The notes: generated from the letters alone by a model not told the origin. Numbered from the stretch's first letter, positions 34,623 through 44,015 are shown. The stretch: 64,000 nucleotides of DNA from Clostridia bacterium (GCA_024405755.1 JAKSOD010000002.1:19203-83202), one strand, 5' to 3'. A program made the numbers and translations.

Positions 34623-37277
34623 ATGCAATGGACTTCTCTCAACGACATCCGCGAGAAATACCTGTCCTTCTTTGAATCCAAGGGACATCTCCGACTGCCG
34701 TCATATCCGCTTATTCCTCACAATGATAAATCCCTCCTTCTGATAAACTCCGGTATGGCTCCCATGAAAAAATTTTTCACCGGTGAGGAGGAGCCTCCGC
34801 GCCGCCGCGTTACCACCTGCCAAAAATGCATCCGAACTCCCGACCTTGAACGTGTCGGTCATACCGCACGTCACGGCACTTTCTTCGAGATGCTCGGCAA
34901 CTTCTCTTTCGGAGATTACTTCAAAAACGAGGCAATTCCCATGGCTTGGGAATTCCTTACCAAAGTAATGGAGATACCCGAGAATCTTCTCTGGCCCTCC
35001 GTTTATGAGAACGACGACGAGGCTTATGCCCTATGGCGCGACGTCATAGGTGTTCCCGAAGAGCATATCGTTCGCCTCGGCAAAGAGGACAACTTCTGGG
35101 AGCACGGCTCAGGTCCCTGCGGTCCATGCTCCGAGATCTACTTTGACCGCGGCGAAAAGTACGGCTGCGGCAAACCCGATTGCAAACCCGGATGCGACTG
35201 CGACAGATATATGGAAATCTGGAACAATGTTTTCTCTCAGTTCAACAACGACGGAAAAGGCAACTATACCGAACTCGTTCAGAAGAATATCGACACCGGT
35301 ATGGGACTTGAACGTCTCGCCTGCGTTATTCAGGGCGTTGACAATATGTTTGAAGTAGATACGATCCGGAAGATCCTTGACCGCGTATGCGCCGTTTCCG
35401 GCAAAACCTACGGCGATGACAAGATCAACGACATTTCGATCCGCGTGATCACCGACCATGTAAAAAGCGCAATGTTTATGATCTGCGACGGAGTTATTCC
35501 CTCAAACGAAGGACGCGGATACGTTCTTCGCCGCATCATACGCCGTGCCTGCCGTCACGGAAAGCTCCTCGGTATCAACCATGCTTTTCTCGTTGATATC
35601 TGCTCGGTCGCTATCGGTGAAAATGTTGGTGCCTATCCCGAACTCGGCGAAAAATCCGATTATATCAAAAAAGTCCTCTCCATTGAAGAGGAACGTTTTG
35701 ATGCCACCATCGACGCCGGACTTGCAATACTTGAAGATATGCTGAACAATACAGACGGCAATGTCCTTTCCGGTGACGACGCATTCAAGCTATATGACAC
35801 CTACGGATTTCCTCTTGACCTGACACGTGAGATCGCCGAGGAGAAAGGATTCTCCATAGACGACGAGCGTTTCACCGCTCTGATGCAGGAACAGCGCACC
35901 CGCGCCCGTGCAGCCCGCGGAAATATCAGCGGTTGGGCAAAGGAATCCAAGAATCTTATTGAAAATCTTCCTAAAACTCAGTTCCTCGGTTACACAGATA
36001 AGGAATGTGAGGCCAAAGTCCTTGCCCTGATCGTTGACGACGGAGATGAACCCCGTTCCGTGGATCAGGTAACAGAAGGCGAATTCACCGCAATCCTTGA
36101 TAAAACCGTTCTATACGGCGAGGGCGGCGGTCAGGTAGGCGACACCGGAGCAATAATGATCGGCGACTGTAATGATCTGTCTATGCTCGCCGCCGTCGGA
36201 GACACCAAGAAAACCGACGGAATTTACCTGCATATGTGCACTCTCCGTGACGGAGATGCCATTCACGTCGGCGACACCGTAAAAGCCGCTTACACCATTG
36301 AACGCCGCGAAGCGATCCGCCGTAACCATTCCTCCCTCCACCTGCTGCAAGCTGCACTGCGGCTTGTTCTCGGCACTCATGTCGAGCAGGCAGGCTCCTA
36401 TGTTGACGAATTCCGCGGACGTTTTGACTTCACTCACTTCTCCGCAGTCACACGCGAAGAGCTGGATGAAGTTGAATCTATTGTCAACCACGCTATTCTT
36501 ACCGGTACTGCAGTTGAAACAGTTGAAACCGACATAGACTCCGCGAAAAAAATGGGTGCTATGGCTCTCTTCGGAGAAAAATACGGAAAAATCGTCCGTG
36601 TTGTAAAAATGGGAGAGTTCTCCACAGAATTCTGCGGCGGTACTCACGTTGACAATACTGCAAAGATCGGTCTGTTCCATATTGTCAGCGAATCTTCCGT
36701 TGCATCCGGAGTACGGCGCATTGAAGTTGTAACCGGGAACAATGTTCTTGTGTTCTTCGATGAAAAGGAAAAACTGATCACCGATACCGCACGTGAACTG
36801 AAAGTTCAGAATCCCGCCGATATCGCGAAAAAAGCCGCTTCACTCTCAGCTGACCTTGCCGCAGCAAAACGCGAGATAGAAGCTCTGAACTCCAAACTTG
36901 CTTCCACGAAACTCGATTCTCTCCTTGCCGGTGCTGTAAAGATCGGAAACTTTGATCTTGTAACCGCAAGACTTGACGGAACTGCTATTGAGGTGGCACG
37001 TTCCATGGGTGACGAAATCAAGGCAAATAAGCCTTCAACCGTTGCGGTCCTTGCAGTCAACACCGACGGAAAACTCAACTTTATCGCAGTTGCGGGTGCC
37101 GAGGCTGTCAAAGCAGGCGCACACGCCGGAAAGATCGTCTCCGCTGTCGCCGCAGTAACCGGCGGTAAGGGAGGCGGACGTCCGGACAATGCAATGGCGG
37201 GCGGACGAGATGCGGCTAAGATCGACGAAGCTCTTTCTGCTGCCGCAGCCACACTCACATCTCAGATCATAAAATAA
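34623..37277 (+). CDS. alaS: Alanyl-tRNA synthetase
   Basis: An 884-residue class II synthetase that charges tRNA-Ala. The catalytic domain contains INSGMAPMKKFFTGEEEPPR, RHGTFFEMLGNFSFGDYFK and WNNVFSQFNNDGKGNY. The editing domain has the metal site NHSSLHLLQAAL with the HxxxH pattern and CGGTHVDNT further on. A coiled-coil linker (about residues 715-770) leads to the glycine-rich C-Ala domain ending GGKGGGRPDNAMAGG. The start ATG at 34623 follows AAAGGG by 9 bases. It is monocistronic on the plus strand, divergent from spoIIIA and convergent with the glycosyltransferases. Confidence 0.97.
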   Translation: MQWTSLNDIREKYLSFFESKGHLRLPSYPLIPHNDKSLLLINSGMAPMKKFFTGEEEPPRRRVTTCQKCIRTPDLERVGHTARHGTFFEMLGNFSFGDYFKNEAIPMAWEFLTKVMEIPENLLWPSVYENDDEAYALWRDVIGVPEEHIVRLGKEDNFWEHGSGPCGPCSEIYFDRGEKYGCGKPDCKPGCDCDRYMEIWNNVFSQFNNDGKGNYTELVQKNIDTGMGLERLACVIQGVDNMFEVDTIRKILDRVCAVSGKTYGDDKINDISIRVITDHVKSAMFMICDGVIPSNEGRGYVLRRIIRRACRHGKLLGINHAFLVDICSVAIGENVGAYPELGEKSDYIKKVLSIEEERFDATIDAGLAILEDMLNNTDGNVLSGDDAFKLYDTYGFPLDLTREIAEEKGFSIDDERFTALMQEQRTRARAARGNISGWAKESKNLIENLPKTQFLGYTDKECEAKVLALIVDDGDEPRSVDQVTEGEFTAILDKTVLYGEGGGQVGDTGAIMIGDCNDLSMLAAVGDTKKTDGIYLHMCTLRDGDAIHVGDTVKAAYTIERREAIRRNHSSLHLLQAALRLVLGTHVEQAGSYVDEFRGRFDFTHFSAVTREELDEVESIVNHAILTGTAVETVETDIDSAKKMGAMALFGEKYGKIVRVVKMGEFSTEFCGGTHVDNTAKIGLFHIVSESSVASGVRRIEVVTGNNVLVFFDEKEKLITDTARELKVQNPADIAKKAASLSADLAAAKREIEALNSKLASTKLDSLLAGAVKIGNFDLVTARLDGTAIEVARSMGDEIKANKPSTVAVLAVNTDGKLNFIAVAGAEAVKAGAHAGKIVSAVAAVTGGKGGGRPDNAMAGGRDAAKIDEALSAAAATLTSQIIK

Positions 37278-37292
37278 TTATCTGATAAAAAA

Positions 37293-37327
37293 GGGCTGCT
37301 AAAAAAGTCAATACTTTTTAGCAGTCC
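37293..37327 (+). terminator. Hairpin after alaS
   Basis: GGGCTGCTAAAAAAG (37293-37307) pairs with CTTTTTAGCAGTCC (37314-37327), about 14 base pairs with one G-U and one bulge. It lies 16 bases after the alaS stop codon. The T-run lies inside the right arm, so termination is uncertain. Confidence 0.65.
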
Positions 37328-37335
37328 ACCAAAAG

Positions 37336-37442
37336 CAGTGGTCAGGAGCCACTGTTTTTGACGCGGCATTGGCGTTTTTGCCTTGAAACAAGGGTGGATT
37401 TTACTCTGTTTTCAGGGCAAAACGGCGGTGTTCAGCCGCCGA
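37336..37442. repeat. Nested inverted repeats in the alaS 3' region
   Basis: This stretch without genes holds a CAGTGG/CCACTG hairpin followed by TTTTT (37336-37359), a long imperfect inverted repeat of about 20-base arms near 37371-37420 (GGCGTTTTTGCCTTGAAACA with TGTTTTCAGGGCAAAACGGC), and a GGCGG/CCGCC hairpin just after it. With its neighbours, almost the whole 220-base gap can fold. No coding potential is seen. Confidence 0.6.
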
Positions 37443-37456
37443 GCCAAATGTCGGAG

Positions 37457-37496
37457 GGGGTGTTAAAAAACTCGATAACGAGTTTTTTAACACCCC
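37457..37496 (+). terminator. Terminator-like hairpin repeat, copy B
   Basis: A perfect 18-base-pair stem with an ATAA loop (37457-37474 with 37479-37496) is followed on the plus strand by ATTTTTTATTT. It ends transcription between convergent alaS and the glycosyltransferase gene. The right arm is identical to that of the hairpin at 13365-13403. Confidence 0.85.
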
Positions 37497-37501
37497 ATTT
37501 T

Positions 37502-38545
37502 TTATTTGTTATATATTTCTTCAAGTTTGGCCGTATACCGATCCATATTATCGAGCACGTCTGCTCTTGCTCGTGCGGCAGCAGATGCTTCCGCATATTT
37601 TGACTCATCATCAAGGAGTTCGGTCAATTTTCCGAGAAACTCCTCGTCACTGCGGCATAGTTTTCCCTCATTTCCGTCTTCCGTCAGAATTGTCGGAATA
37701 CCCCCGACCGGAGTTGCAAGCACAGGTTTACCGAGTGCCAACGCCTCAACGGCAACAAGTCCGTAGCCTTCCCACACGGACGTCATACACAGAATTCGGG
37801 AATTTCCGAGGATACCGTAGGGATTTTCCATAAATCCGGCAAGTGTAATACTGTCTTGCAGTCCGTCGGAAGCGATTTTCGCCTCAATTTCCCCGCGGAG
37901 TTCTCCGTCGCCGATCATAACAGCACTGATTTTATGTGTCGCGGATAGTTTTTTTATAATTTCAACAAAACGAAGCGGATCTTTTGGCTCCGTTAATCTT
38001 CCGAGAGCCACAACGTCATATCCCGTTGTCTCCTCCGCTTCACCTGCAAGCCGGCGGGTACGCTCGGTATACACGGGATTGCTGACTATAACCTCTTTTT
38101 TCCGGAAGAACTTGCCGAATATGAACTCATCAAATACGGACGGTGACACACCGAGCATTTTATAGTATTTGAAACAACTGAGACCGTATGCGATAGTTTT
38201 TAGATTCAGTTTTTTTATCCACGGGGTATTATTATGAATATGCGAGATAACGGGAATTCTGCCGGCGGCAAGGGCCGCCGTGATACTGGCAGTGAAATCG
38301 TGAGCATGGATAAAATCAGGTTTGTACTTTTTGATTACCCGTTTCAATTCTCCGACTTTCATAGCTTCAATAGGCTCGAATTCAACGTCATTCTTTCGAA
38401 GGACTTCTCTGATTGAGCCGTCAAGGGAAACGTAAATGAATCTGATATCGCTTCCACGTTCGCGGAAGCCGCGGATCAGTGTTATGACAACATTTTCTGC
38501 GCCGGAGTACGATCCGGTATTAAGTATGTGCAATACTGTTTTCAC
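37502..38545 (-). CDS. Glycosyltransferase family 4 (EpsF-like)
   Basis: A 347-residue retaining GT-B glycosyltransferase. The N-terminal domain begins KTVLHILNTGSYSGAENVVI, a start typical of EpsF-like enzymes, and the C-terminal domain has TSVWEGYGLVAVEALALGKPVLATPVGGI with the nucleotide-sugar EX7E motif. The start is GTG; GTG at 38545 matches family starts, while an in-frame GTG at 38557 overlaps the upstream stop but has its Shine-Dalgarno too close. It is the last gene of a four-gene glycan operon. The sugar it adds cannot be predicted. Confidence 0.85.
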   Translation of the reverse strand: MKTVLHILNTGSYSGAENVVITLIRGFRERGSDIRFIYVSLDGSIREVLRKNDVEFEPIEAMKVGELKRVIKKYKPDFIHAHDFTASITAALAAGRIPVISHIHNNTPWIKKLNLKTIAYGLSCFKYYKMLGVSPSVFDEFIFGKFFRKKEVIVSNPVYTERTRRLAGEAEETTGYDVVALGRLTEPKDPLRFVEIIKKLSATHKISAVMIGDGELRGEIEAKIASDGLQDSITLAGFMENPYGILGNSRILCMTSVWEGYGLVAVEALALGKPVLATPVGGIPTILTEDGNEGKLCRSDEEFLGKLTELLDDESKYAEASAAARARADVLDNMDRYTAKLEEIYNK

Positions 38546-38553
38546 GACGATAC

Positions 38554-39711
38554 TCACTCTCCGAGAAGTTCTCTGTAAAGTGCACAGGATTTTTCCATAA
38601 CGACTTTATCCGAGAATCCCTCTATGTATTTCACGTTAAAAGCACCCATTTCCGCCCTGAGATCTGCATCAGCACGGAGTTTATCAATATTCTTTGCAAA
38701 GTCATCCACGGAATCGGGTGCGCAGAGATATCCGCCCTTTTCCTTCTGTACAAGGTCACTGTTCCCGCGGATTTTTGAAGCCACAACCGGCATTCCGCTC
38801 GCCATAGCCTCCATAACAGACGCGGGAAGCCCCTCTCTGAACGAAGGAAATGCAAATACATCACCCACGTGATAGAGCTCTGCCATATCGCGTCTGAAAC
38901 CAAGTAGATGAACCCTGTCTGAAATTCCGAGTGATTCTGCAAGTTTTACGAGTTCGTCGTGATAATCACCTTTTCCGGCAACGGCATAGTGTACGTTTTT
39001 ATCTTGCATCGACGCTATCGCCTTGATTATCGTTGAGTGATTCTTATTGATGTTAAGCTCACCAACTGAAAAAACAAGGAAAGATTCCTCGGGTATATCG
39101 AGTTCACGACGCTTTTCTGCCCTGTCTATCACGGTGCCGGCAAATTTTTCCACATTAATTCCAACTCCGGGTATATACTCTATGCGGCCGGCATGCATTT
39201 TTTTCTTTGCACGTTCATAGTCCTCGCCGTTGATATTTATCAGGACATCAGTCATTCTTGCGCAAATTTTCTCGACCGGATAGAACATTATCCAGTTTTT
39301 GATTGGTGCACCGGTAAAGAAATGATATCCGTGGCATGTATATACAACTGTAGTTCCGCCTTTTCTTGCTTTCCTTGCGGCAAGTCTGGCAAGAATCGAT
39401 GCCATGGGTGTATGGCAATGGATCAAATCGTATTTTCCATCGTCAATCAATGCTTTCAGTTGGCGATAGGCGGTTATATTTTCTTTCTTAAACGGACTTC
39501 TTGCAAATTCCACATTGTGGAAAACAACGCCTTTGGCATTTACACGGTCCATATATTCCCGTGTTCTCGCTTCACTCGTGTCTTCCATATAGTCACAGTT
39601 GCATGCGACATGAACCTCGCAGCCCATATCGTCTACCAGAAAATCAATGTTTTCCTTCTGAAACCATTCAATAAAAGAAATCACACTTGCAACGATAAGT
39701 ACTTTTTTCAC
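38554..39711 (-). CDS. Glycosyltransferase family 4 (EpsD-like)
   Basis: A 385-residue GT-B glycosyltransferase. KKVLIVASVISFIEWFQKEN starts the acceptor domain, DLIHCHTPMASILARLA and VVYTCHGYHFF are typical of the EpsD/PglA subgroup, and the donor domain has FPSFREGLPASVMEAMASGMPVV with the EX7E motif. It adds a sugar to the undecaprenyl-linked intermediate made by the phosphoglycosyl transferase encoded 68 bases upstream. Its stop lies next to the start region of the following glycosyltransferase. Confidence 0.88.
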   Translation of the reverse strand: MKKVLIVASVISFIEWFQKENIDFLVDDMGCEVHVACNCDYMEDTSEARTREYMDRVNAKGVVFHNVEFARSPFKKENITAYRQLKALIDDGKYDLIHCHTPMASILARLAARKARKGGTTVVYTCHGYHFFTGAPIKNWIMFYPVEKICARMTDVLININGEDYERAKKKMHAGRIEYIPGVGINVEKFAGTVIDRAEKRRELDIPEESFLVFSVGELNINKNHSTIIKAIASMQDKNVHYAVAGKGDYHDELVKLAESLGISDRVHLLGFRRDMAELYHVGDVFAFPSFREGLPASVMEAMASGMPVVASKIRGNSDLVQKEKGGYLCAPDSVDDFAKNIDKLRADADLRAEMGAFNVKYIEGFSDKVVMEKSCALYRELLGE

Positions 39712-39779
39712 AATATTTGTCGTCCTTTCAGATTATACTTCAGGGGCCGGAACACTTCCGTGCAACAGCCCCTCTTTTT

Positions 39780-40460
39780 TTATTTTTTCAGGATCAGATC
39801 GCGGCTTTCTGCCTGCTTGCGATCATATTCGTCCTGATCCACCGCACCGCTGCGAAGCAGATGATCCCCGAGGTCCTCGGCAGTCGCCATTCCCTCTTCG
39901 GTTATACCGTCACGCTTGAAGACTTTGAACACGGTCATCAACAGTATCTTTAGGTCCTCGATCAAAGTGATTTTTTCTATGTATTCAAGGTCGTATTCAA
40001 ATTTCCTTTCCCACGACATATTGTTTCTTCCGCTGCATTGGGCAAGTCCCGTAAGTCCCTGACGTACTGTGTGGCGACGGCGCTGTTCCGGTGTCATAAA
40101 CACCATGTCACGGACCAACTGAGGTCTCGGCCCCACTATGGCAAGATCGCCTACAAGAATATTTATTAATTCCGGAAGTTCGTCAAGCGATGTTGAGCGG
40201 AGCCACTTTCCGTACGGAACAAGTCTGACCTCGTCCGGCAGCAGTTTCCCCGATTCATCCCGCTCATTTGTCATTGTACGGAATTTGATCAGCCGGAAGA
40301 TTTTCTCGTCTTTCCCCGGGCGAAGCTGTGTAAAGAACGGATTCCCTTTCATTATTATTGCACCGACGATCATCAGCACCATCATAAGGGGTGAGAGAAT
40401 GATCAAAGCGATCAGCGACAGAAAAAAGTCGAAGATCCTTTTGAAAAACTTTGCATACAT
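39780..40460 (-). CDS. Undecaprenyl-phosphate sugar phosphotransferase (EpsL/PglC-like)
   Basis: A 226-residue monotopic phosphoglycosyl transferase that puts the first sugar phosphate on undecaprenyl phosphate. One N-terminal hydrophobic segment (FFLSLIALIILSPLMMVLMI) precedes the catalytic domain with KFRTM, STSLDELPELINIL containing the Asp-Glu pair, LAIVGPRPQL, and RQGLTGLAQ. The start at 40460 (MYAKFF) matches the family, although no clear Shine-Dalgarno precedes it; it lies 8 bases after the aminotransferase stop and is probably coupled to it. A longer frame to 40490 would overlap that gene. Confidence 0.88.
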   Translation of the reverse strand: MYAKFFKRIFDFFLSLIALIILSPLMMVLMIVGAIIMKGNPFFTQLRPGKDEKIFRLIKFRTMTNERDESGKLLPDEVRLVPYGKWLRSTSLDELPELINILVGDLAIVGPRPQLVRDMVFMTPEQRRRHTVRQGLTGLAQCSGRNNMSWERKFEYDLEYIEKITLIEDLKILLMTVFKVFKRDGITEEGMATAEDLGDHLLRSGAVDQDEYDRKQAESRDLILKK

Positions 40461-40467
40461 GGAAGTA

Positions 40468-41598
40468 TCAGAAGCAGGAACGGATCGCATCGATCACGTA
40501 CTGCTGTTCCTCCTCCGTCATTTTGATATCCGAAGGCAGGCAAAGTCCGCGCGCGAAAACATCTTCGCCAACCGACTTATCTGCGGCACTCACTACATCA
40601 TGTCCGCGGAATACCGGCTGCATATGCATGGGTTTCCATATAGGTCTTGACTCAACATTCGCTTCGTTAAGACGATTGAGAATATCCATGGGAGCGACCT
40701 GGCATCCCTCATCAATGAGCAGACATGACAGCCAGAAGTTGGGCTTTGTGTTATCAAGATACGGATTCATAGTAACCGGCAGACCTGAAAGTCCTTCTGC
40801 GTATCTGCGGTAAATGGCTTCTTTTCTGTCACGGTGCTCTTCAAGGTGAAGCAGTTGGCCTCTGCCGATACCGGCAACGACATTGGACATACGGTAGTTA
40901 TAACCTATTTCCTCATGCTGATACCATGGTGCAGGTTCTCTTGCCTGAGTTGCCCAGAAAAATGCCTTTTTCCTTGATGCCTCGTCATCTGAAATAAGCA
41001 TACCTCCGCCGGAGGTGGTGATGATCTTGTTTCCGTTGAAGGAGATAGCGTTGTACTTTCCGAATGTTCCGCACATTTTCCCTTCATACTGAGCGGAAAG
41101 TGCCTCTGCCGCATCTTCAATAAGAACAGCATTATGCTTCTTACATATATCTGTGATTTCTTTCATCTTTGCGGGAGTACCGTAAAGGTGGGCAAGAACG
41201 ACAACCTTTGCCTCCGGATACTTGCTAAAAGCCAGTTCGAGTGATTCGGGATCCATATTCCATGTATCTCGCTCCGAATCAACGAATACCTGAACTCCGC
41301 CCTCGTAACTGATGGGGTTAACGGTAGCGGAAAAAGTCATATCGGAAGCAAGTACAATATCCCCGCGCTTCACTCCAGCAAGTTTAACCGCAAGGTGAAG
41401 TGCTGATGTTCCGGAACACAGCGACAACGTATAATATGTTTTGTCTTCTTTCCCGGAAAGATATGCTCCCATTTCATCCTCGAATCCGTCACAGTTGAAT
41501 CCGAGCGGAGCTATCCAGTTCCGATCAAAAGCCTCTTTCACATATGTAAGTTCTTCTTCGTGCATTGTAGGAGATGACAGTAAAATTCTCTTTTCCAT
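40468..41598 (-). CDS. DegT/DnrJ/EryC1 aminotransferase (EpsN/PglE-like)
   Basis: A 376-residue PLP-dependent sugar aminotransferase. The catalytic lysine is in ISFNGNKIITTSGGG near residue 190, and LSLCSGTSALHLAVKLAGV binds the PLP phosphate. EDAAEALSAQYEG and the C-terminal NVESRPIWKPMHMQP are typical of enzymes that aminate UDP-4-keto-6-deoxy-GlcNAc in bacillosamine-like sugar synthesis. It is the first gene of the operon and would supply the amino sugar used by the next enzyme. No matching dehydratase or acetyltransferase gene is present nearby. Confidence 0.88.
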   Translation of the reverse strand: MEKRILLSSPTMHEEELTYVKEAFDRNWIAPLGFNCDGFEDEMGAYLSGKEDKTYYTLSLCSGTSALHLAVKLAGVKRGDIVLASDMTFSATVNPISYEGGVQVFVDSERDTWNMDPESLELAFSKYPEAKVVVLAHLYGTPAKMKEITDICKKHNAVLIEDAAEALSAQYEGKMCGTFGKYNAISFNGNKIITTSGGGMLISDDEASRKKAFFWATQAREPAPWYQHEEIGYNYRMSNVVAGIGRGQLLHLEEHRDRKEAIYRRYAEGLSGLPVTMNPYLDNTKPNFWLSCLLIDEGCQVAPMDILNRLNEANVESRPIWKPMHMQPVFRGHDVVSAADKSVGEDVFARGLCLPSDIKMTEEEQQYVIDAIRSCF

Positions 41599-41717
41599 AT
41601 TAGTCCTTCCTTATGCCATTCGGGATCTTGTGATAATGATAGTTTTCGGCACAGCTTTGCGTATATTCTGACGGATATGTTCCGACTTTTTTACACACTT
41701 TTCGACTATACTAATCC

Positions 41718-41746
41718 ATTATATACAAGTGTACCACTTTTTTGAA
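41718..41746 (-). promoter_or_regulatory. Promoter of the glycan operon with a palindrome in the spacer
   Basis: On the minus strand TTCAAA (41741-41746) and TATAAT (41718-41723) are separated by 17 bases. The spacer is almost filled by AAGTGGTACACTT (41727-41739), a perfect palindrome with a 3-base centre that could be an operator. Confidence 0.65.
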
Positions 41747-41805
41747 TCTTAAATATTAATTTTTTAAAACATTTAGGAAAACATTATGTTAACAAGCAAA
41801 AGAGA

Positions 41806-41827
41806 CCGGCTGACAAATGTCAGCCGG
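41806..41827 (-). terminator. Terminator of the carbohydrate-uptake locus
   Basis: CCGGCTGACA (41806-41815) and TGTCAGCCGG (41818-41827) form a perfect inverted repeat 38 bases after the last permease gene. On the minus strand it is followed by TCTCTTTTGCTTG, a moderate U-tract. Confidence 0.75.
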
Positions 41828-41865
41828 CCCACGGTCATTATTGCTATGATTATACCCGTGCAGTA

Positions 41866-42996
41866 TCAGTCGGCGGTAAGTCCGGAACGTTCGATACCCT
41901 GTACCAGGAATTTCTGGCAGAACAGGTACATGATGATCAGCGGAAGCATGATCAGCAGTCCGCAGGTGTTTCTGATCGCAGGATAGTAAAGGTTCTGTCC
42001 TGCATAGTTTGTTTCAAGTGACTTCGGAATAGCAACGACATCCGGCATAAGCACTGTCTTCGTTGTTGTGAAGAACAGTTTCGTGTAGAAGTCGTCGGTC
42101 CACTGCCATGAGAAGGCAAACAGGAAAACAGTGATCATCATAGGTATGGACAGCGGAAGAATGATCTGAATGAAGGTTCGGAAAGTACCCGAGCCGTCGA
42201 TATAGGCGGATTCTTCAAGTTCATCCGGAACTCCGCGGAAGAACTGGCGGAGAAGGAAGATGTAAAGTCCGTTCTTGAATGCAAGACCGGTCAGTGACAG
42301 TACGATCAACGGCCAGAATGTGTTGTTGAGGTTAATACCGCCGTCAGCAACAAGTCCTTGAAGCAGTTTGCTCGTTCCGCCGTCTCCGAATATGTTGATC
42401 GAAGCAAGAATGTTATTCAGCCATTCAACATTTCCGACGCTTGCGTTACCCGAAAGGAATCCGAGTATTCCGAATACATCAAAGAAACGGAAGTGCATAA
42501 AGAGCGACAACTGCAGCGTCTGGTGAGGAACAACCATTGTCAGGATAACAGCACCGAATATCAGTTTTGCACCCTTGAACTTGAACTTTGCAAGACCGTA
42601 AGCAATAAGGCAGCAGATGAATGTCTGGATAAGAGCTGTGGATCCTGCAAGCAGAAGAGTGTTTCCGAATGCCTGGAAGTAGTTGTTTTCAAGCAGGATA
42701 AATTTGTAAATATCCAGTGAAAAATGCTTCGGGATAAGCATAACGGTAACATCAACGAAGTCTTCCTTGCTCATGAAAGATCCGGCGATCTTGCTGTAAA
42801 AGGGGAACAGAACTATATAAGCGATACCAACGAGAAGAATGAATCTGAAAAGATACCATACGACGTTTCCAATGAAAGCCGTATTGATAAACTTTGCTTT
42901 CAGACGTTCTTTAAGAGGAGTACGTTCAAACTCGACTTTTATCTTGTTTTTGGTCTCCTTTTTGATTTTAGGAGCCATGGATTCTTGTGCATTCAT
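41866..42996 (-). CDS. Carbohydrate ABC transporter permease (MalG type), second pair
   Basis: A 376-residue MalG-like permease with about six membrane helices. The coupling loop EESAYIDGSGTFRTFIQIILP (the EAA motif) lies in the C-terminal third. It is longer than ordinary MalG, about 280 residues, because of a charged N-terminal extension (about residues 1-45) and an extra periplasmic-type loop between helices (LGFLSGNASVGNVEWLNN and following residues). It starts 18 bases after its partner permease with GGAGG upstream. It is the last gene of the locus, before the terminator. Confidence 0.88.
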   Translation of the reverse strand: MNAQESMAPKIKKETKNKIKVEFERTPLKERLKAKFINTAFIGNVVWYLFRFILLVGIAYIVLFPFYSKIAGSFMSKEDFVDVTVMLIPKHFSLDIYKFILLENNYFQAFGNTLLLAGSTALIQTFICCLIAYGLAKFKFKGAKLIFGAVILTMVVPHQTLQLSLFMHFRFFDVFGILGFLSGNASVGNVEWLNNILASINIFGDGGTSKLLQGLVADGGINLNNTFWPLIVLSLTGLAFKNGLYIFLLRQFFRGVPDELEESAYIDGSGTFRTFIQIILPLSIPMMITVFLFAFSWQWTDDFYTKLFFTTTKTVLMPDVVAIPKSLETNYAGQNLYYPAIRNTCGLLIMLPLIIMYLFCQKFLVQGIERSGLTAD

Positions 42997-43014
42997 TTAT
43001 CTGTCCTCCTTTCA

Positions 43015-44001
43015 TCAGTCTTTACGCTGATAGAATACGAACGCTGAGAATATCGCAGCAAATATCGCAACTATCAGTATTACAATCAGGAAGTACATCC
43101 ATGCCATAGCGGAACTGACTTCCTGTCCGTTGGTAGCAGTGTACTGATTGGCAATGAACTTCATCACCGTATTTGAGTCCGTCGTGAAAGAGTCGATAAT
43201 AGTATAGACCGCGTTGACGAGGATCATAGGGCTTATCATCGGGAAGGTGATCTTCCAGAATGTTTCCCATCCGGTAGCACCGTCCATCTGACAGGACTCG
43301 TAAATTGCGGGAGAGATCGACTGCAAACCTGCAAGGAATATCAGCATCTGAACACCGGAACGGTTTACTATGTCGTAAATATCGTTGATCATCTGAACAA
43401 CGTATCCAACAAGTTCAGTACCGACTTTCATATTTGAGAACAACTGCTCAATATCGATTGCGGATACTATCTGCGCCGCAGCACTCTCACCGGTTCCGTC
43501 GGCGATACTTTCATTCTCCATCATTTCCTCAACTGCGTTTGCGGCATTGATGGTCTCCATAAGACCGGTGGAAAGAATAACGGGAATGAAGAATATTGCA
43601 CGGAAGACGGCACGTCCTGCCATCTTCTGATTCAAAAGCACTGCCATAAACAGTGAGAACAGAATGATGGCGGGAATGTCGAATGCCAACTCTTTAAGAC
43701 CGGTAACAAGGGTCTTTACAAAGTCGGGGTTAACGAAGAGAGCCTCATTGTAGTTGGCGAAGCCGACGTTTTCAATGGTGAATCCCTCTCCGGACACGAT
43801 CTTGATACGGCTGAAACTGTATTTGATCGAGTCGAAAATAATCGGTAGATAAACAGCGACAAAACCGATAAGGAACGGCAGAATGAAGAACCAACCGGCG
43901 CGTGCTTTCTTTTTATCAAGGGAAGCAATGCGTTTTTTCTTCTTCGGAGCCTTATTCTGCGGAACGCTGACGGTCTGATTCAATTTTAACTCGTTAGTCA
44001 T
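43015..44001 (-). CDS. Carbohydrate ABC transporter permease (MalF type), second pair
   Basis: A 328-residue MalF/UgpA-like permease with about six membrane helices after a lysine-rich cytoplasmic N-terminus. The EAA coupling loop is YESCQMDGATGWETFWKITFP near residue 235. A long external loop (about residues 150-200) contains an acidic stretch, VEEMMENESIADGTGES, not usual in MalF proteins of this size. It starts 14 bases after the DUF5696-type gene with AAGGAGG upstream. It pairs with the next gene. Confidence 0.88.
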   Translation of the reverse strand: MTNELKLNQTVSVPQNKAPKKKKRIASLDKKKARAGWFFILPFLIGFVAVYLPIIFDSIKYSFSRIKIVSGEGFTIENVGFANYNEALFVNPDFVKTLVTGLKELAFDIPAIILFSLFMAVLLNQKMAGRAVFRAIFFIPVILSTGLMETINAANAVEEMMENESIADGTGESAAAQIVSAIDIEQLFSNMKVGTELVGYVVQMINDIYDIVNRSGVQMLIFLAGLQSISPAIYESCQMDGATGWETFWKITFPMISPMILVNAVYTIIDSFTTDSNTVMKFIANQYTATNGQEVSSAMAWMYFLIVILIVAIFAAIFSAFVFYQRKD

Positions 44002-44015
44002 TCTTTGCTCCTCCT

